A stretch of 64,000 nucleotides of DNA from assembly GCA_965662355.1 (NCBI GenBank), contig CBFIHP010000002.1, positions 248,001-312,000 of the forward strand, read 5' to 3'. The translations under genes were made by a program, and so were the position numbers. Source of the DNA: GCA-2683825 sp965662355 (GTDB lineage Bacteria; Planctomycetota; UBA1135; GCA-002686595). The notes beneath the pieces are model-generated. The model did no database searches. It saw only the letters and a program-made list of their open reading frames with translations, and was not told the DNA's origin. Each line of letters opens with the position of its first letter. Position 1 is the first letter of the stretch. Below, in pieces: positions 36,588 through 45,145 of this stretch.

Positions 36588-37217
36588 ATGGCGAGACCCA
36601 GCGCTCTTGCCGCCGTTGCTCTCGCCCTGACCAGCGCCTGCTACGCGCCGCCTCGGCGACCCGCCGGAGCGCAGGACTTCGGCCCCCCGGGTCCGTATCC
36701 CCGGGTTCCAAGGCAAACCCAGATCACCGGTACGATCGGATCCCGAAGCTTCGACGACTCCAGCTGGGAGCCGCTCGAGAACCAGTTCGTCACCGGCTTG
36801 AGCCTGGCCGAACCTATCGAGGGGCTCTTCTGGCTCGAGGGCGGAATCCAGTACTCCTACGATTCGGCCAACATCTCGATCGGGGCCTTCGACGAGCACA
36901 TCCGGACCAGCCTCTTCGATCTCTACCTCGGTTTCCTACTCCAACCCCGCTTCGGCTATCGACTCCGGCCCTACGGAGGAGCTGGCTTCGCCATGCGCAA
37001 CGTGGAGTTCGAGGGCGAGGAGCTCGGCATGTTCGTACGCGAGGACGACATCAGTCTCGGCGGCTACGGCAAGCTGGGACTGCGGCTCGAGATCTACCCT
37101 GGCGCCTTCATCGGAATGGAAGTCCGAGCCTTCCAGGGCGACCCGGTCCGCCTGAACAGTACCAACCTCGAGACGGATTCCCTGCAGGTGGTCTTCGTCT
37201 CGGGTACCGGGTCCTAG
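36588..37217 (+). CDS. Outer-membrane beta-barrel-like protein, putative lipoprotein
   Basis: 209 residues starting five bases after the DprE1 stop. A short signal (ALAAVALALTSACYAP) ends in a lipobox-like TSAC. The rest alternates aromatic/hydrophobic strands with small loops (FWLEGGIQYSYDSA, LFDLYLGFLLQPRFGYRLRPYGGAGFAMRN, GGYGKLGLRLEIYPGAFIGMEVRAF), the look of an eight-stranded OmpW/OmpA-type barrel. No enzymatic motif. If both a lipid anchor and barrel exist the assignment is conflicting, so a plain cleaved signal is equally possible. Might serve surface delivery of the glycolipid made by the DprE pair; this is only positional inference. Confidence 0.65.
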   Translation: MARPSALAAVALALTSACYAPPRRPAGAQDFGPPGPYPRVPRQTQITGTIGSRSFDDSSWEPLENQFVTGLSLAEPIEGLFWLEGGIQYSYDSANISIGAFDEHIRTSLFDLYLGFLLQPRFGYRLRPYGGAGFAMRNVEFEGEELGMFVREDDISLGGYGKLGLRLEIYPGAFIGMEVRAFQGDPVRLNSTNLETDSLQVVFVSGTGS

Positions 37218-37275
37218 ACGTGCCTTTCGAAAGAGAGTCGTCCCCTCGGACGGAGAGCCGGGCGAAGGGCCCCTA

Positions 37276-37992
37276 TCAGGGGATCACGGCGTAGGCCCGG
37301 GCCGCCTGGACCTGGACCAGGCGGGCTTCTTCCGCAATCCATGCGCTGAGCTGCTTGCCCCAGACACAGCCTGAATCGAGTCCGAGAACGTGACTGGCCT
37401 CGAACAGTCCTTGTGCCGCCCAGTGCCCGAAAACCACGCGCCGCCCGCCGTGTTCTTCGGAGCGATAGTGGGAGTGCCATGGCTCGAAAGACGGCCCGGG
37501 GGGAGACGCGCCCCGGGCGGGGAGGTTGCCGTCTCGATCGCACAAGCGCGTGCGCGTGGCGAAGAGTGCGGCGGGGCCGGGGGCGTGCGGATCCTCGTGC
37601 GCGAGGACCATCTCGGGTTGCGACCAGCTCGGGTGCAAGGCCGCATGGACGAGGTAGAGATCCGGCCAGGTGCGCACGAACGGACGCTCTGCCACCCAAT
37701 CGAGGAGTTCCTCCACATCGTCGGCCGCGAGCAGTTGCCCCAGCGTATCGCCGGGCTTTTGCGCGCGCCTGCCGGCGGCCGTGGCCAAGAAGTGCAGGTC
37801 GTGGTTGCCCAGAACTCCGCCGGCTTTCAGGGAGCGCAGCAGCCGCAGGGCCCCGAGCGAGTCCGGTCCGCGGTTCACGAGGTCCCCGACCGGGTGCAAC
37901 TCGTCGCCCACCGGATCGAAACGGATCTTCTCCAGGAGCCGTTCCAGCTCTTCCCGGCAGCCCTGGATATCGCCCACGAAGATCCTGCGCAT
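37276..37992 (-). CDS. ApaH-like metallophosphatase (diadenosine tetraphosphatase type)
   Basis: 238 residues. All signature blocks of the ApaH/serine-threonine phosphatase-like group are present in order: GDIQGC, GDLVNRGPDS, GNHD, LVHAALHPSW and FGHWA. These place the two metal ions and the substrate His. ApaH hydrolyses Ap4A symmetrically to two ADP; VNRGPDS together with GDIQGC are typical of the ApaH subgroup rather than PrpA/B. Length is slightly shorter than E. coli ApaH (280). It is a single gene between convergent and divergent neighbours, with no operon partner. Confidence 0.87.
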   Translation of the reverse strand: MRRIFVGDIQGCREELERLLEKIRFDPVGDELHPVGDLVNRGPDSLGALRLLRSLKAGGVLGNHDLHFLATAAGRRAQKPGDTLGQLLAADDVEELLDWVAERPFVRTWPDLYLVHAALHPSWSQPEMVLAHEDPHAPGPAALFATRTRLCDRDGNLPARGASPPGPSFEPWHSHYRSEEHGGRRVVFGHWAAQGLFEASHVLGLDSGCVWGKQLSAWIAEEARLVQVQAARAYAVIP

Positions 37993-38072
37993 ACCCGCTA
38001 AGATACCGGGACCGCGGCCCCGGCTCCCGCCTCCAGCTGGACAGTTTGCGGCGGCCGGTTCAAGATGTCCCC

Positions 38073-38693
38073 ATGTCGAGTTCCCCCAGGCCGAGTTCCG
38101 TCACGTCTACTGTCACTGAGGTGCGAGAGTTCCGCGCGTCGGGTCTTCTCGTTCTGTGCGCGATCGTCGTGATCGGAATGGGGTCGGGGGCTGCCGTCTA
38201 TCAGTACAAGAGTCCGAAACTTGCCGCCGAGCTCCGTGCCGAACTCGACGCCGCCCCGCAGACCCCCGAGGGCCGGCTCGAGGCCTGGCACCTGATCGGC
38301 GGACCCCAGATCCACCATCGGCTCAGCAAGTTCGCGCGTTTCACTCCGGAGCTTCCCTGGCTGGTAACCCATGCGATCGAGGCTGCGGATGGAGGCAAGC
38401 CCGAGCTGTGGGGGATCGATTGCGACGAGCTCCCGATGCAGCTCTCGGAGATCGAGGACATGACGGTCGTGATCGACCTACCTCCGTCCCGCGCCCTGGG
38501 GCGGCACGAGCTGCACGGGGACATGGTCGAGCACGTTCCGCTGATGTCCGAGACGGGCAGCTTCGACGGTGACAAGCGTCTGGCGGACATCGCGATCTAT
38601 CTGCTCGAGGGCATGCCGCGGGCGCTGGAGAAGGACATCGAGGGTGCCCGCATCCGCGTACGCGTCGGCGGGGAGTTCGCTACTTCGCCGTGA
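38073..38693 (+). CDS. Hypothetical single-pass membrane protein
   Basis: 206 residues; not recognised. The ATG at 38073 follows the ApaH promoter region and gives an N-terminal Ser/Thr-rich tail, a transmembrane helix (about 24-45, LLVLCAIVVIGMGSGAAVY), and a soluble domain of about 155 residues with no cofactor motif. A strand MTVVIDLPPSRALGRHE lies in its middle. The topology suggests a small periplasmic or cytoplasmic domain tethered to the membrane. Its last 14 bases overlap the 3' end of the convergent SGNH gene. Open frame to 37413 upstream is antisense shadow of ApaH. Confidence 0.6.
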   Translation: MSSSPRPSSVTSTVTEVREFRASGLLVLCAIVVIGMGSGAAVYQYKSPKLAAELRAELDAAPQTPEGRLEAWHLIGGPQIHHRLSKFARFTPELPWLVTHAIEAADGGKPELWGIDCDELPMQLSEIEDMTVVIDLPPSRALGRHELHGDMVEHVPLMSETGSFDGDKRLADIAIYLLEGMPRALEKDIEGARIRVRVGGEFATSP

Positions 38694-39708
38694 GCGCCTG
38701 GGCCATGACCTCGGCCATGATCCGGTTGCCGTCCGCGTTGTAGTGCCCATCGTAGACGAGTACCGGCAAACGGCCCGTCTCGCGATAGAGCTGCACGAGT
38801 CCGGGGAGCAGGTCGCAGGTTTCGAGCCCCTTCGCTCGCGCGCGTTCGAGGGCGCCATCTTGCAATGGCATCGCGAGCTCGGGCTCGCGCACGCTCATGC
38901 GATGGGGGATCGGGACGAACCAAGATTGAAATCCGATCCGCTCTCCGAGTTCCTGCACGAGGTCGAGCTCGTTGTCGAGGCGTGCGAGCTGGTTGGTGCG
39001 GATCTCGTCCATCAAGGGCCGGGACGGCGTGCGGTTCAGCGAGTCGTGCACGAACATCACGAGCGCGCTCCGTCGGGCGAGTTCGCGCAGGCGCCAGCGC
39101 AACGCTTCCCAGCCCTCGACGCGTGTGCCCGTGTCGAAGGCCACCGGTGTCGGCAGGGCCGAGATGCGCCGGAAGTTGCCCTCGATATCGCGCGGCGACA
39201 GGTCGTCGCGAAACCAGAAGAGAATCACATGGTCGGGCTCGAACTCCCGGGCGAACTCCTGCAGCAGTGCCACTTCCTGGCGCGTGTCGTAGGAGCGATG
39301 CCCGGCGTTGATGACCTCGAAGCGTCGACCCGCTTTTCCTCTGTGGAGAGAGGACTCGTTCAAGAAGGCCTCGAGGTAGGCCGGCAGGGTCTCGTCGTCG
39401 GCGACTCCCTGTCCGTAGGTCAAACTGTCGCCCAGGGCCAGGATCCGCACGGTGTCCGGGCGTTTCGGTCCGACCTCGGGTCCGCGCAGACCACGGCTGT
39501 TGACGCGCACCCGGTGGAGGTACGTGTAGTGGTCCTCGTTGGGGACCATGCGAAAGCCCCGGGTCGGGTGGGGCAGGATGCGCAGGATGGGCAGGCGTTC
39601 GGCCAGGGGCGCGCCCACGCTGGCTCGCACCAGGAACTCGGCGATGAGCACGGCCACGAGCAGGCTGGCGACTGTCGCGAGAAGGGGCTTACGGAGGGAC
39701 GAACGCAC
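38680..39708 (-). CDS. SGNH hydrolase-like protein, membrane anchored
   Basis: About 342 residues. A basic N-terminus and transmembrane helix (LLATVASLLVAVLIAEFLV) precede the SGNH fold. Block I is LALGDSLTYGQGV with the nucleophile Ser; the final block YDGHYNADGNRIMAEV holds Asp and His. The central GxND block is not obvious (FWFRDDL occupies that place), so the oxyanion Asn may differ from canonical enzymes. Compare the second SGNH protein at 3615, which it only distantly resembles. Start: GTG at 39708, with a GTG at 39723 as alternative; the longer open frame to 40227 runs antisense through the sulfatase gene and is not real. Likely periplasmic esterase or O-acyl hydrolase. Confidence 0.78.
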   Translation of the reverse strand: MRSSLRKPLLATVASLLVAVLIAEFLVRASVGAPLAERLPILRILPHPTRGFRMVPNEDHYTYLHRVRVNSRGLRGPEVGPKRPDTVRILALGDSLTYGQGVADDETLPAYLEAFLNESSLHRGKAGRRFEVINAGHRSYDTRQEVALLQEFAREFEPDHVILFWFRDDLSPRDIEGNFRRISALPTPVAFDTGTRVEGWEALRWRLRELARRSALVMFVHDSLNRTPSRPLMDEIRTNQLARLDNELDLVQELGERIGFQSWFVPIPHRMSVREPELAMPLQDGALERARAKGLETCDLLPGLVQLYRETGRLPVLVYDGHYNADGNRIMAEVMAQALTAK

Positions 39709-39826
39709 GTGGGATCCGGTCACCCCCGATTGTCGCACCGGAACGCCCCGTGGACACCCCCAAAGACCCTGATTGAGCCTGTTTGCCCTCGTGATGCGCC
39801 CGCCGGCAGTCGATGATGGGGAAGCC

Positions 39827-41755
39827 ATGGCCACCGTCACTACCGTTCTGGGTCGTTGCCTGATCACGGCCCTCGTGCTCGCCGCCGGGGACAGCCTCTT
39901 CGTGCGGCTGGAATCCAGCTGGCGTCCCGTCGAGGCGGAGCTCTTTCTGCAAGCCACGGCACTCTGGTTCGGGTTCGCTCTGCTGGCGCTGCTCCCGGCC
40001 AAACTCACGCTGCGCTTTCTATCGCCACAGGGATCCGGGTCGACTTCGCTGCGAGCGGGTCTCGCACTCTTCTTCTGGGCTGCGCTTCCGGTCCTCTGCC
40101 ACGCGAGCCTCGATCGCCACACGGCTTTCGAGGGGCTCTCCGGGCTGAAGGCCCTGGGCCCGTGGCTCGAGATGCTCGCTGTGGCCGCGCTGTTTCTCGG
40201 CCTGGTGTTCGGGATCGAACGCGGCATCGATCGTCTCGGACAGCGGCTGCCCCTCGATAGATTGCGCTGGGCCGCTCTGGCGCTCGTTCTGGTGACGGGT
40301 TTCTACCTGCCCCTGCGCCACCAACCGTTGGCCAATCAAAGCGAAGCGGGTTCGGCCCGCGCCTCCGAGCCTGCCCCTGCCGGGAGTGCGGAACGTATGG
40401 CGCCCAACGTTCTGCTCCTGGTCTGGGACACGTGCCGCTCCGATCGACTGACGCCGTACGGCTACGATCGCGAGACCTCGCCGAGGCTCGCGCGCTTTGC
40501 CGAAGAGGCCCACGTCTTCGAGGACTCCATCTCGGTGGCGCGCTTCACGTTGACCTCGCACGTTTCGCTCCTGAGTGGGCTGAGTCCCTCGATGCATGGA
40601 ACGCGCCTTTCGTACCTGCGCTACGATCGTCGGTTCGCCACGTCCATCGCCGAGTCGTTTCATGCGGCGGGCTACCGCACCGGGGGCTTCGTCGGTACCG
40701 ACGTGCTGTCCGGACGGACGGGGGTGCGTTCGGGATTCGAGGTCTGGGACGACCAGGTCGATCCGCCGATCTGCGACACCCATGCCTGGGGGCTGGTCCA
40801 CGACGTTCAGTCGCTACTCGCGACCTTCGGGCCTCCGTTCCGCGGCAATGGGTTGCCGCACTGGATCCAGGACTTCCAGCGCCCGGCCGACCTCGTGCTC
40901 GAAGGGGCTCTGGACTGGATCGACAACGGCGACGAACGGCCCTGGTTCTGCATGGTCAATTTGTACGACGTGCACTGGCCCTATCTGCCCGAGGCGTCTT
41001 CCAAGGGCTCGTTGGTGTCGGAGTATTCCGGTCCGATGGACGGCTATCTCTTTCGTAGCGATGGCTGGGATAGCGAGCACGAGCCGACGGAGAGCGACAT
41101 GCGTCACATCTCCGAGCTCTACGACGCCGAGATCCGGGACCTCGACGCGGTCGTCGATGGCTTCCTCGCCCAGCTCGAACTCGAGCGCGGGGACACGGCG
41201 GTGTGTTTGACCGCGGATCACGGCGAGGCCTTTGGCGAAGCGGGACGCTGGAAGCACGAGGACATCCTCGAGCCCCAGGTGCGCGTACCGCTCCTGGTGC
41301 GTCCGGCCGCTTCGCGACCGGATGGCAAGCGGGTTTCGGGACCGGTGTCGGCCATCGACGTCGCACCCACGTTGCTCGGGCTCGCGGGCATCGGCGGAAG
41401 GGACGATCTGCCGGGGCTGGATCTCCTGGCCCAGGACCCCCCGGCCGAGCGCCTGCGCCTGGTCGAGGATCGCGATGCCTTCGACCCGGCCCTGATCACG
41501 GTGGGCTTGTACTCGGGCCCCTGGAAGCTCGTGCGCTTCGGCTTTCCCCCCGACGAGAGCTACGCGCTGTACGACCTGGCCTCCGATCCCCTGGGCGTTG
41601 ACGACGTCCAAAGCGAGCATCGGCGGGTTTTCGAGGATCTCGTGGAGCGCATGGCGGAGCTGCGCGAGCCCGGGGACGCCCGTGACAAGGCCTCCAAGGC
41701 CTTCATCCAGTCCGCAGACGGCCTCAAGGCCCTGGGCTATGTCGGCGATGATTGA
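39827..41755 (+). CDS. Integral membrane sulfatase-like hydrolase/transferase
   Basis: About 642 residues from the ATG at 39827, which follows GGGGAA. In-frame earlier starts (ATG 39794, TTG 39773) cannot be excluded. Four to five transmembrane helices occupy residues 1-180, then a sulfatase/alkaline phosphatase fold begins at APNVLLLVWDTCRSDRLTPYGY (first metal Asp). The nucleophile region is VARFTLTSHVSLLSGLSP: a Thr-x-x-Ser-His arrangement instead of Cys/Ser-x-Pro-x-Arg. Metal site two is LTADHGEAFGEAG. The membrane domain plus Thr nucleophile is the layout of phosphoethanolamine or phosphoglycerol transferases acting on surface glycans. True sulfatase activity is unlikely. Substrate unknown. 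Confidence 0.82.
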   Translation: MATVTTVLGRCLITALVLAAGDSLFVRLESSWRPVEAELFLQATALWFGFALLALLPAKLTLRFLSPQGSGSTSLRAGLALFFWAALPVLCHASLDRHTAFEGLSGLKALGPWLEMLAVAALFLGLVFGIERGIDRLGQRLPLDRLRWAALALVLVTGFYLPLRHQPLANQSEAGSARASEPAPAGSAERMAPNVLLLVWDTCRSDRLTPYGYDRETSPRLARFAEEAHVFEDSISVARFTLTSHVSLLSGLSPSMHGTRLSYLRYDRRFATSIAESFHAAGYRTGGFVGTDVLSGRTGVRSGFEVWDDQVDPPICDTHAWGLVHDVQSLLATFGPPFRGNGLPHWIQDFQRPADLVLEGALDWIDNGDERPWFCMVNLYDVHWPYLPEASSKGSLVSEYSGPMDGYLFRSDGWDSEHEPTESDMRHISELYDAEIRDLDAVVDGFLAQLELERGDTAVCLTADHGEAFGEAGRWKHEDILEPQVRVPLLVRPAASRPDGKRVSGPVSAIDVAPTLLGLAGIGGRDDLPGLDLLAQDPPAERLRLVEDRDAFDPALITVGLYSGPWKLVRFGFPPDESYALYDLASDPLGVDDVQSEHRRVFEDLVERMAELREPGDARDKASKAFIQSADGLKALGYVGDD

Positions 41756-41776
41756 GGATCGGGGCCATCCCGCCCC

Positions 41777-41805
41777 TTGTCAGCCCCCAGGGGCTCCGGT
41801 ATAAA
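41777..41805 (+). promoter_or_regulatory. Sigma-70-like promoter with inverted repeat in the spacer
   Basis: TTGTCA (41777-41782) and TATAAA (41800-41805) are separated by exactly 17 bases. Each hexamer has one mismatch to consensus. The spacer contains AGCCCC-CA-GGGGCT (41782-41795), an inverted repeat that could be an operator. It drives the small basic gene 41851-41979 about 40 bases beyond the expected transcription start, and perhaps the HAD gene. Confidence 0.7.
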
Positions 41806-41850
41806 ACGCGGCTCGCTATTTGCGAACAACCCCCGAATAGAGCTCTCCCG

Positions 41851-41979
41851 ATGGCCCATTTCCAAAACAAGGCAGGCGGACCCCTCCGCGGCAAGCAACG
41901 CGTGAAGAAGATCGGCATGGGCTCGGGCAAGTCTGTCGCCAAGGCCAAGGCTTCCCTCAAGAAGGGCAAGCGCGGCTGA
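41851..41979 (+). CDS. Small, very basic protein of 42 residues
   Basis: Translates to 42 residues beginning MAHFQNKAGGPLRGK, with Lys/Arg making up about a third of the chain and a C-terminal KAKASLKKGKRG. No family recognised; composition recalls ribosome- or nucleic-acid-associated small proteins. Support comes from a near-consensus promoter 46 bases before the ATG, correct leader length, and no competing gene on either strand. The segment before the ATG in the same frame (41752-41850) is not protein-like, so this ATG is the start. The Shine-Dalgarno is weak. Could be a nucleoid, RNA or ribosome-associated protein; function not assignable. Confidence 0.55.
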   Translation: MAHFQNKAGGPLRGKQRVKKIGMGSGKSVAKAKASLKKGKRG

Positions 41980-42075
41980 CCATGGCCCGCGCCTGGATCC
42001 GCCCCCGCAAACCGGTGGCGGACGGGGCTGGCTCTTTGCTTTCCGCGATGCGCGAGCCCCAGAGGCCGGTGCTAC

Positions 42076-42726
42076 ATGGGGTCGAATAGCTACGACCTGG
42101 CCATCTTCGACAACGACGGTGTGCTCGTGGACAGCGAACCGCTCGCCTGTCGCATCATCTCGGAGCTGCTTTGCGATTGGGGTTATGACACGACCTCCGA
42201 GCGTTGCTTCGCGGACTTCCAGGGCGGCACCTTCGAGCGGCTCGCGGAGATCATCGGCGGGCGTACCGGACGCCCTTTGCCCAATGATTTCTACGCGCGA
42301 TACCAGGCCATCCTCTTCCAGCGTTTTCGCCAGGAGCTCGAGGTGGTCCCCGGTATCCGCGAGGCCCTCGAACGGATTCCGCTCTCGAAGTGTGTCGCTT
42401 CGAGCGCTTCCCTCGAGAAGGTGAAGACCGCCCTCGAGGTGGCGGATCTTCTGGAGTTCTTCGGTGAGAACTACTTCAGTGCGCAAGAGGTCGGTCGCAG
42501 CAAGCCGGCACCCGATGTGTTCCTGTTCGCCGCGGAACGCATGGGGGTCGATCCCTCGCGCGCCTGTGTGATCGAGGACAGTCGCCTCGGTGTCGAGGCC
42601 GCCAACGCCGCGGGCATGACTTGCTTTGCCTTTGCCGCCCGCACACCGCGCGAGCAGCTGAAGCCCGGGCGGGGCGAGATCTTCAACTCGATGGACGAGC
42701 TTCCGGCCTTGCTGGGCTGTGTCTGA
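42076..42726 (+). CDS. HAD-superfamily phosphatase, beta-phosphoglucomutase-like
   Basis: 216 residues. HAD motif I is FDNDGVLVDSE, motif II the SSAS region (CVASSASLEKV), motif III Lys in GRSKPAPDVFL, and motif IV VIEDSRLGVEAANAAGM. The position-48 to 80 helical cap makes it subfamily IA, close to beta-phosphoglucomutase and 2-deoxyglucose-6-phosphatase-type enzymes. FDNDG rather than FDxDG-T is normal for this subgroup. Substrate probably a sugar phosphate or glycolytic by-product. Lies 96 bases after the small basic gene, possibly under the same promoter. Confidence 0.88.
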   Translation: MGSNSYDLAIFDNDGVLVDSEPLACRIISELLCDWGYDTTSERCFADFQGGTFERLAEIIGGRTGRPLPNDFYARYQAILFQRFRQELEVVPGIREALERIPLSKCVASSASLEKVKTALEVADLLEFFGENYFSAQEVGRSKPAPDVFLFAAERMGVDPSRACVIEDSRLGVEAANAAGMTCFAFAARTPREQLKPGRGEIFNSMDELPALLGCV

Positions 42727-42949
42727 GGGGCAAACGGCGCGAGGTACCGGAGCGGGCCTCCATCGGCGTCCAGGAGCAGGGAGGCCAGTCCCCAGTCGCC
42801 CCGAAGCCCCTCCAATTCCTGCACGAGCGCCTCCCGCGACCCCGCGCGGGGTCGGCTCATGGGGGCCAGCATTCCCTATTCGAGGGCCCTTCGCGTCGAT
42901 CGGCCGAACTTCTGCCCGCCGAGGTTCAGCTGGGGAGAACGCCGGCCCG

Positions 42950-43618
42950 ATGGGCTGCTCCATGGCTGAATCCAGGGCAGACACCAGGGCTCTCCTGAAT
43001 CGCTCCAGTCGCCTGGAGGCTCTCGTGGGAGATTTCGAGGGCACCGGCCTCATCGAGCTGGAGCGCGAGCTGGCCTACCATGCGGCCATGCCCGACGAAC
43101 GGGCCGCCGTCTTTTCCGCCGCGACCTGGCAAGGAGCGAGGGGCCGGACCCATGTGCGGCAACGGCGCATGCCGCGGGTTGCCAAGCTGGCAGCCGGGAA
43201 GGCCTTGCGACGTGCACATTTCGAGGATGCACGCACCTTCGAGGGTCTCTTGCAGCGAGTCCAGGCAGCCATTGGAGGCGTTCACGGCGTGGGTGGGATC
43301 ACCGTCTATGACGCTGCCCTGCGTATCGGTGCGAGCCGAGGGCTCTCGCCTTCGCGGGTTCGATTGCACGGCACGTCGCGCGAAAGCGCCCTGCTCCTCG
43401 GGCTGGCGGTCGAGCGCAAACGCTGGATCGAGGGTGCGGCTTTTCCCGCGCCCCTGTCGGGCCTGCGCCCCTCTGCGATCGAGCGCTTCCTGTCCAGCTA
43501 TCGCGACGCTCTGGAGGACCTCGCGGAGCCGCGCTACGGAGCGAGTCTGACGCTGGCCTCGGTGCCGTACCTCCTGGGGCGCTCCCATGCGTCGCCAGCG
43601 GGACGCTGCGCGGCCTGA
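42950..43618 (+). CDS. Conserved hypothetical protein with GVG-x-x-T-V-Y-D motif
   Basis: 222 residues; no known function recognised. The ATG at 42950 is preceded by GGGGAGA at about 13 bases; an ATG at 42962 is possible, and the open frame before it (from 42719) is Pro/Arg-rich and unlikely to be translated. A central GVHGVGGITVYDAALRIGASRGLSPSRVRLHGTSRESALLLGL looks like a helix-hairpin-helix-like element followed by a Leu-rich helix. I remember uncharacterised bacterial proteins with VYD.A.RIGA..GL.P..VYLH.GTR.GA, which fits a nucleic-acid-binding or structural role. Next gene (MttB-type) begins 70 bases later, so co-transcription is possible. Confidence 0.55.
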   Translation: MGCSMAESRADTRALLNRSSRLEALVGDFEGTGLIELERELAYHAAMPDERAAVFSAATWQGARGRTHVRQRRMPRVAKLAAGKALRRAHFEDARTFEGLLQRVQAAIGGVHGVGGITVYDAALRIGASRGLSPSRVRLHGTSRESALLLGLAVERKRWIEGAAFPAPLSGLRPSAIERFLSSYRDALEDLAEPRYGASLTLASVPYLLGRSHASPAGRCAA

Positions 43619-43688
43619 CGACTCGCTTCCGGCCACAGCCCGAACGGGGTCCTCGCTACCGCACGGAGTCGAGGTCATAATCCCGGGC

Positions 43689-45134
43689 ATGGGTTCGCAA
43701 CTGAAGGTGCTCGATAGCTCGCTCGTCGAGCGCATTGTCGAGGAAGCAAAGTCGATCCTCGCGACACGCGGTGTCATGATCGAGGGGCCCATGGTCGCGC
43801 GCCTGAAAGCCCTCGGCCTGGATGTCGATGCGCAGGACGGGCGCTTGAAGCTCTCACCGGAGTTCGTCGACCGAGGGATCGCCTCCGCACCGTCCTCCAT
43901 CGAGTTGTTCGATCGCGAAGGGCAGTCCCACGCGCTCCTGGAGAAGGATCGAGTGCACTTCGTGCCCGCCTCGTCCGCGCTCAAGATTCTCGATCGCAAG
44001 ACGAACGAGATGCGCGCTCCGAACTCCCTCGACTTCTCCGAATACGTGCGCGTTGCCGATGGGCTCGAGCGGATGTCGTACCTGTCGACGGCTTTCGTGC
44101 CGATGGACGTTCCCCAGGAGATCGCCGACGCGTGGCGCCTGTACCTGTGCTACGCCTCCTCGAAGCAACCGGTCGTTTCCGGTGCCTTCACCGCCCATGG
44201 CGTGTCGCGCATGGGCCGCTTGATGAGCTTCTTTCGCTCGGGCAAGGACGAGCTGGTCGAGAAGCCCATGGCCATCTTCACCTGCTGTCCGAACACACCC
44301 TTGCGCTGGGGTGAGGATCCGCTGCAGAACCTGGTCGAATGCGCGGAATGGGGGATTCCGATCGAGATCGTGCCGGTGCTCTTGCTGGGGATGATCTCGC
44401 CCTCGACGACCGTCGGTGCGCTCGTTCTGCACACGGCGGAGGTGCTCAGCGGCCTCGCCATCGCCCAGGCCGTGCGGCCGGGCACGCCGATTCTTTTCGG
44501 TGGTGCACCGGCGACGTTCCACATGCGGTTCATGACGAACCCCATGACGGCGGTGGAGGCGTTGCAGGTCTTCTGTGGCTACGCCCAGATCGCCAAGCAC
44601 CTGGGCGTGCCCAGTCAAGCGTACATGGCGCTCTCCGACTCGAAGTTCAACGATCCCCAGGCCGGAGCCGAGACGGGGATCGGGGCCTTCCTCGCGGCCT
44701 TGGCGGGCATCAACTCGGTCTCGGGTCCGGGCATGCTGGACTACGTCAACTGCTTCAGCCTGGAGAAGCTCGTCTTCGACGACGAGATCTGCGCCCATGC
44801 CCAGCGCTTCGTGCGCCCGGTCGAGATCAAGGATGACCTGCCTACCGCCGAGTTGATCGACGAGCTGCTCAGCGAAAATCACCTCCTGACCGCCGAGCAC
44901 ACCCTCGAGCACTGGCCCGAAGAGCTCTACCTGCCGGGCCCGATGGTGGATCGCACGAACTGGGATCAATGGGAGGAACAGGGCAGTGCTAGATCGCGCG
45001 ACCGGGCCCTGGAGATGATCGAAGACAAGCTGGATACCTACGAGGTCGATCCGTTGCCAGAGGATCTCCACAAGCAGATCCAGGCGCTCTTTCACGACAC
45101 CTTCGACGGCGATTTCACTCCGCCCCAGTTCTAA
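43689..45134 (+). CDS. MttB-superfamily corrinoid-dependent methyltransferase (non-pyrrolysine)
   Basis: 481 residues. The MttB/MtgB TIM-barrel pattern is recognisable: the N-terminal helical LKVLDSSLVERIVEEAKSILATRGVMIEG, then the barrel with HFVPASSALKILDR, VVSGAFTAHGVSRMG, ILFGGAPATFHMRFMTNP, ALQVFCGYAQIAKHLGVPSQAYMALSDSKFND and GMLDYVNCFSLEKLVFDDEIC. No in-frame UAG is present, so this belongs to the non-pyrrolysine branch, which demethylates quaternary amines such as glycine betaine, proline betaine or carnitine. It transfers the methyl group to the corrinoid protein encoded 12 bases downstream. Start chosen at the ATG 43689; the frame is open earlier but overlaps the preceding gene. Confidence 0.9.
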   Translation: MGSQLKVLDSSLVERIVEEAKSILATRGVMIEGPMVARLKALGLDVDAQDGRLKLSPEFVDRGIASAPSSIELFDREGQSHALLEKDRVHFVPASSALKILDRKTNEMRAPNSLDFSEYVRVADGLERMSYLSTAFVPMDVPQEIADAWRLYLCYASSKQPVVSGAFTAHGVSRMGRLMSFFRSGKDELVEKPMAIFTCCPNTPLRWGEDPLQNLVECAEWGIPIEIVPVLLLGMISPSTTVGALVLHTAEVLSGLAIAQAVRPGTPILFGGAPATFHMRFMTNPMTAVEALQVFCGYAQIAKHLGVPSQAYMALSDSKFNDPQAGAETGIGAFLAALAGINSVSGPGMLDYVNCFSLEKLVFDDEICAHAQRFVRPVEIKDDLPTAELIDELLSENHLLTAEHTLEHWPEELYLPGPMVDRTNWDQWEEQGSARSRDRALEMIEDKLDTYEVDPLPEDLHKQIQALFHDTFDGDFTPPQF

Positions 45135-45145
45135 CGGGCTCCGAC

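Noticed and set aside
42471..42872. Minus-strand open frame of 133 residues opposite the HAD gene
   Set aside because: The first 45 residues look mildly protein-like, but the rest is antisense to the HAD phosphatase and no function or start signal supports it.
43689..45134. Pyrrolysine in the MttB-type gene
   Set aside because: The frame has no in-frame UAG; it reads through to TAA at full family length.
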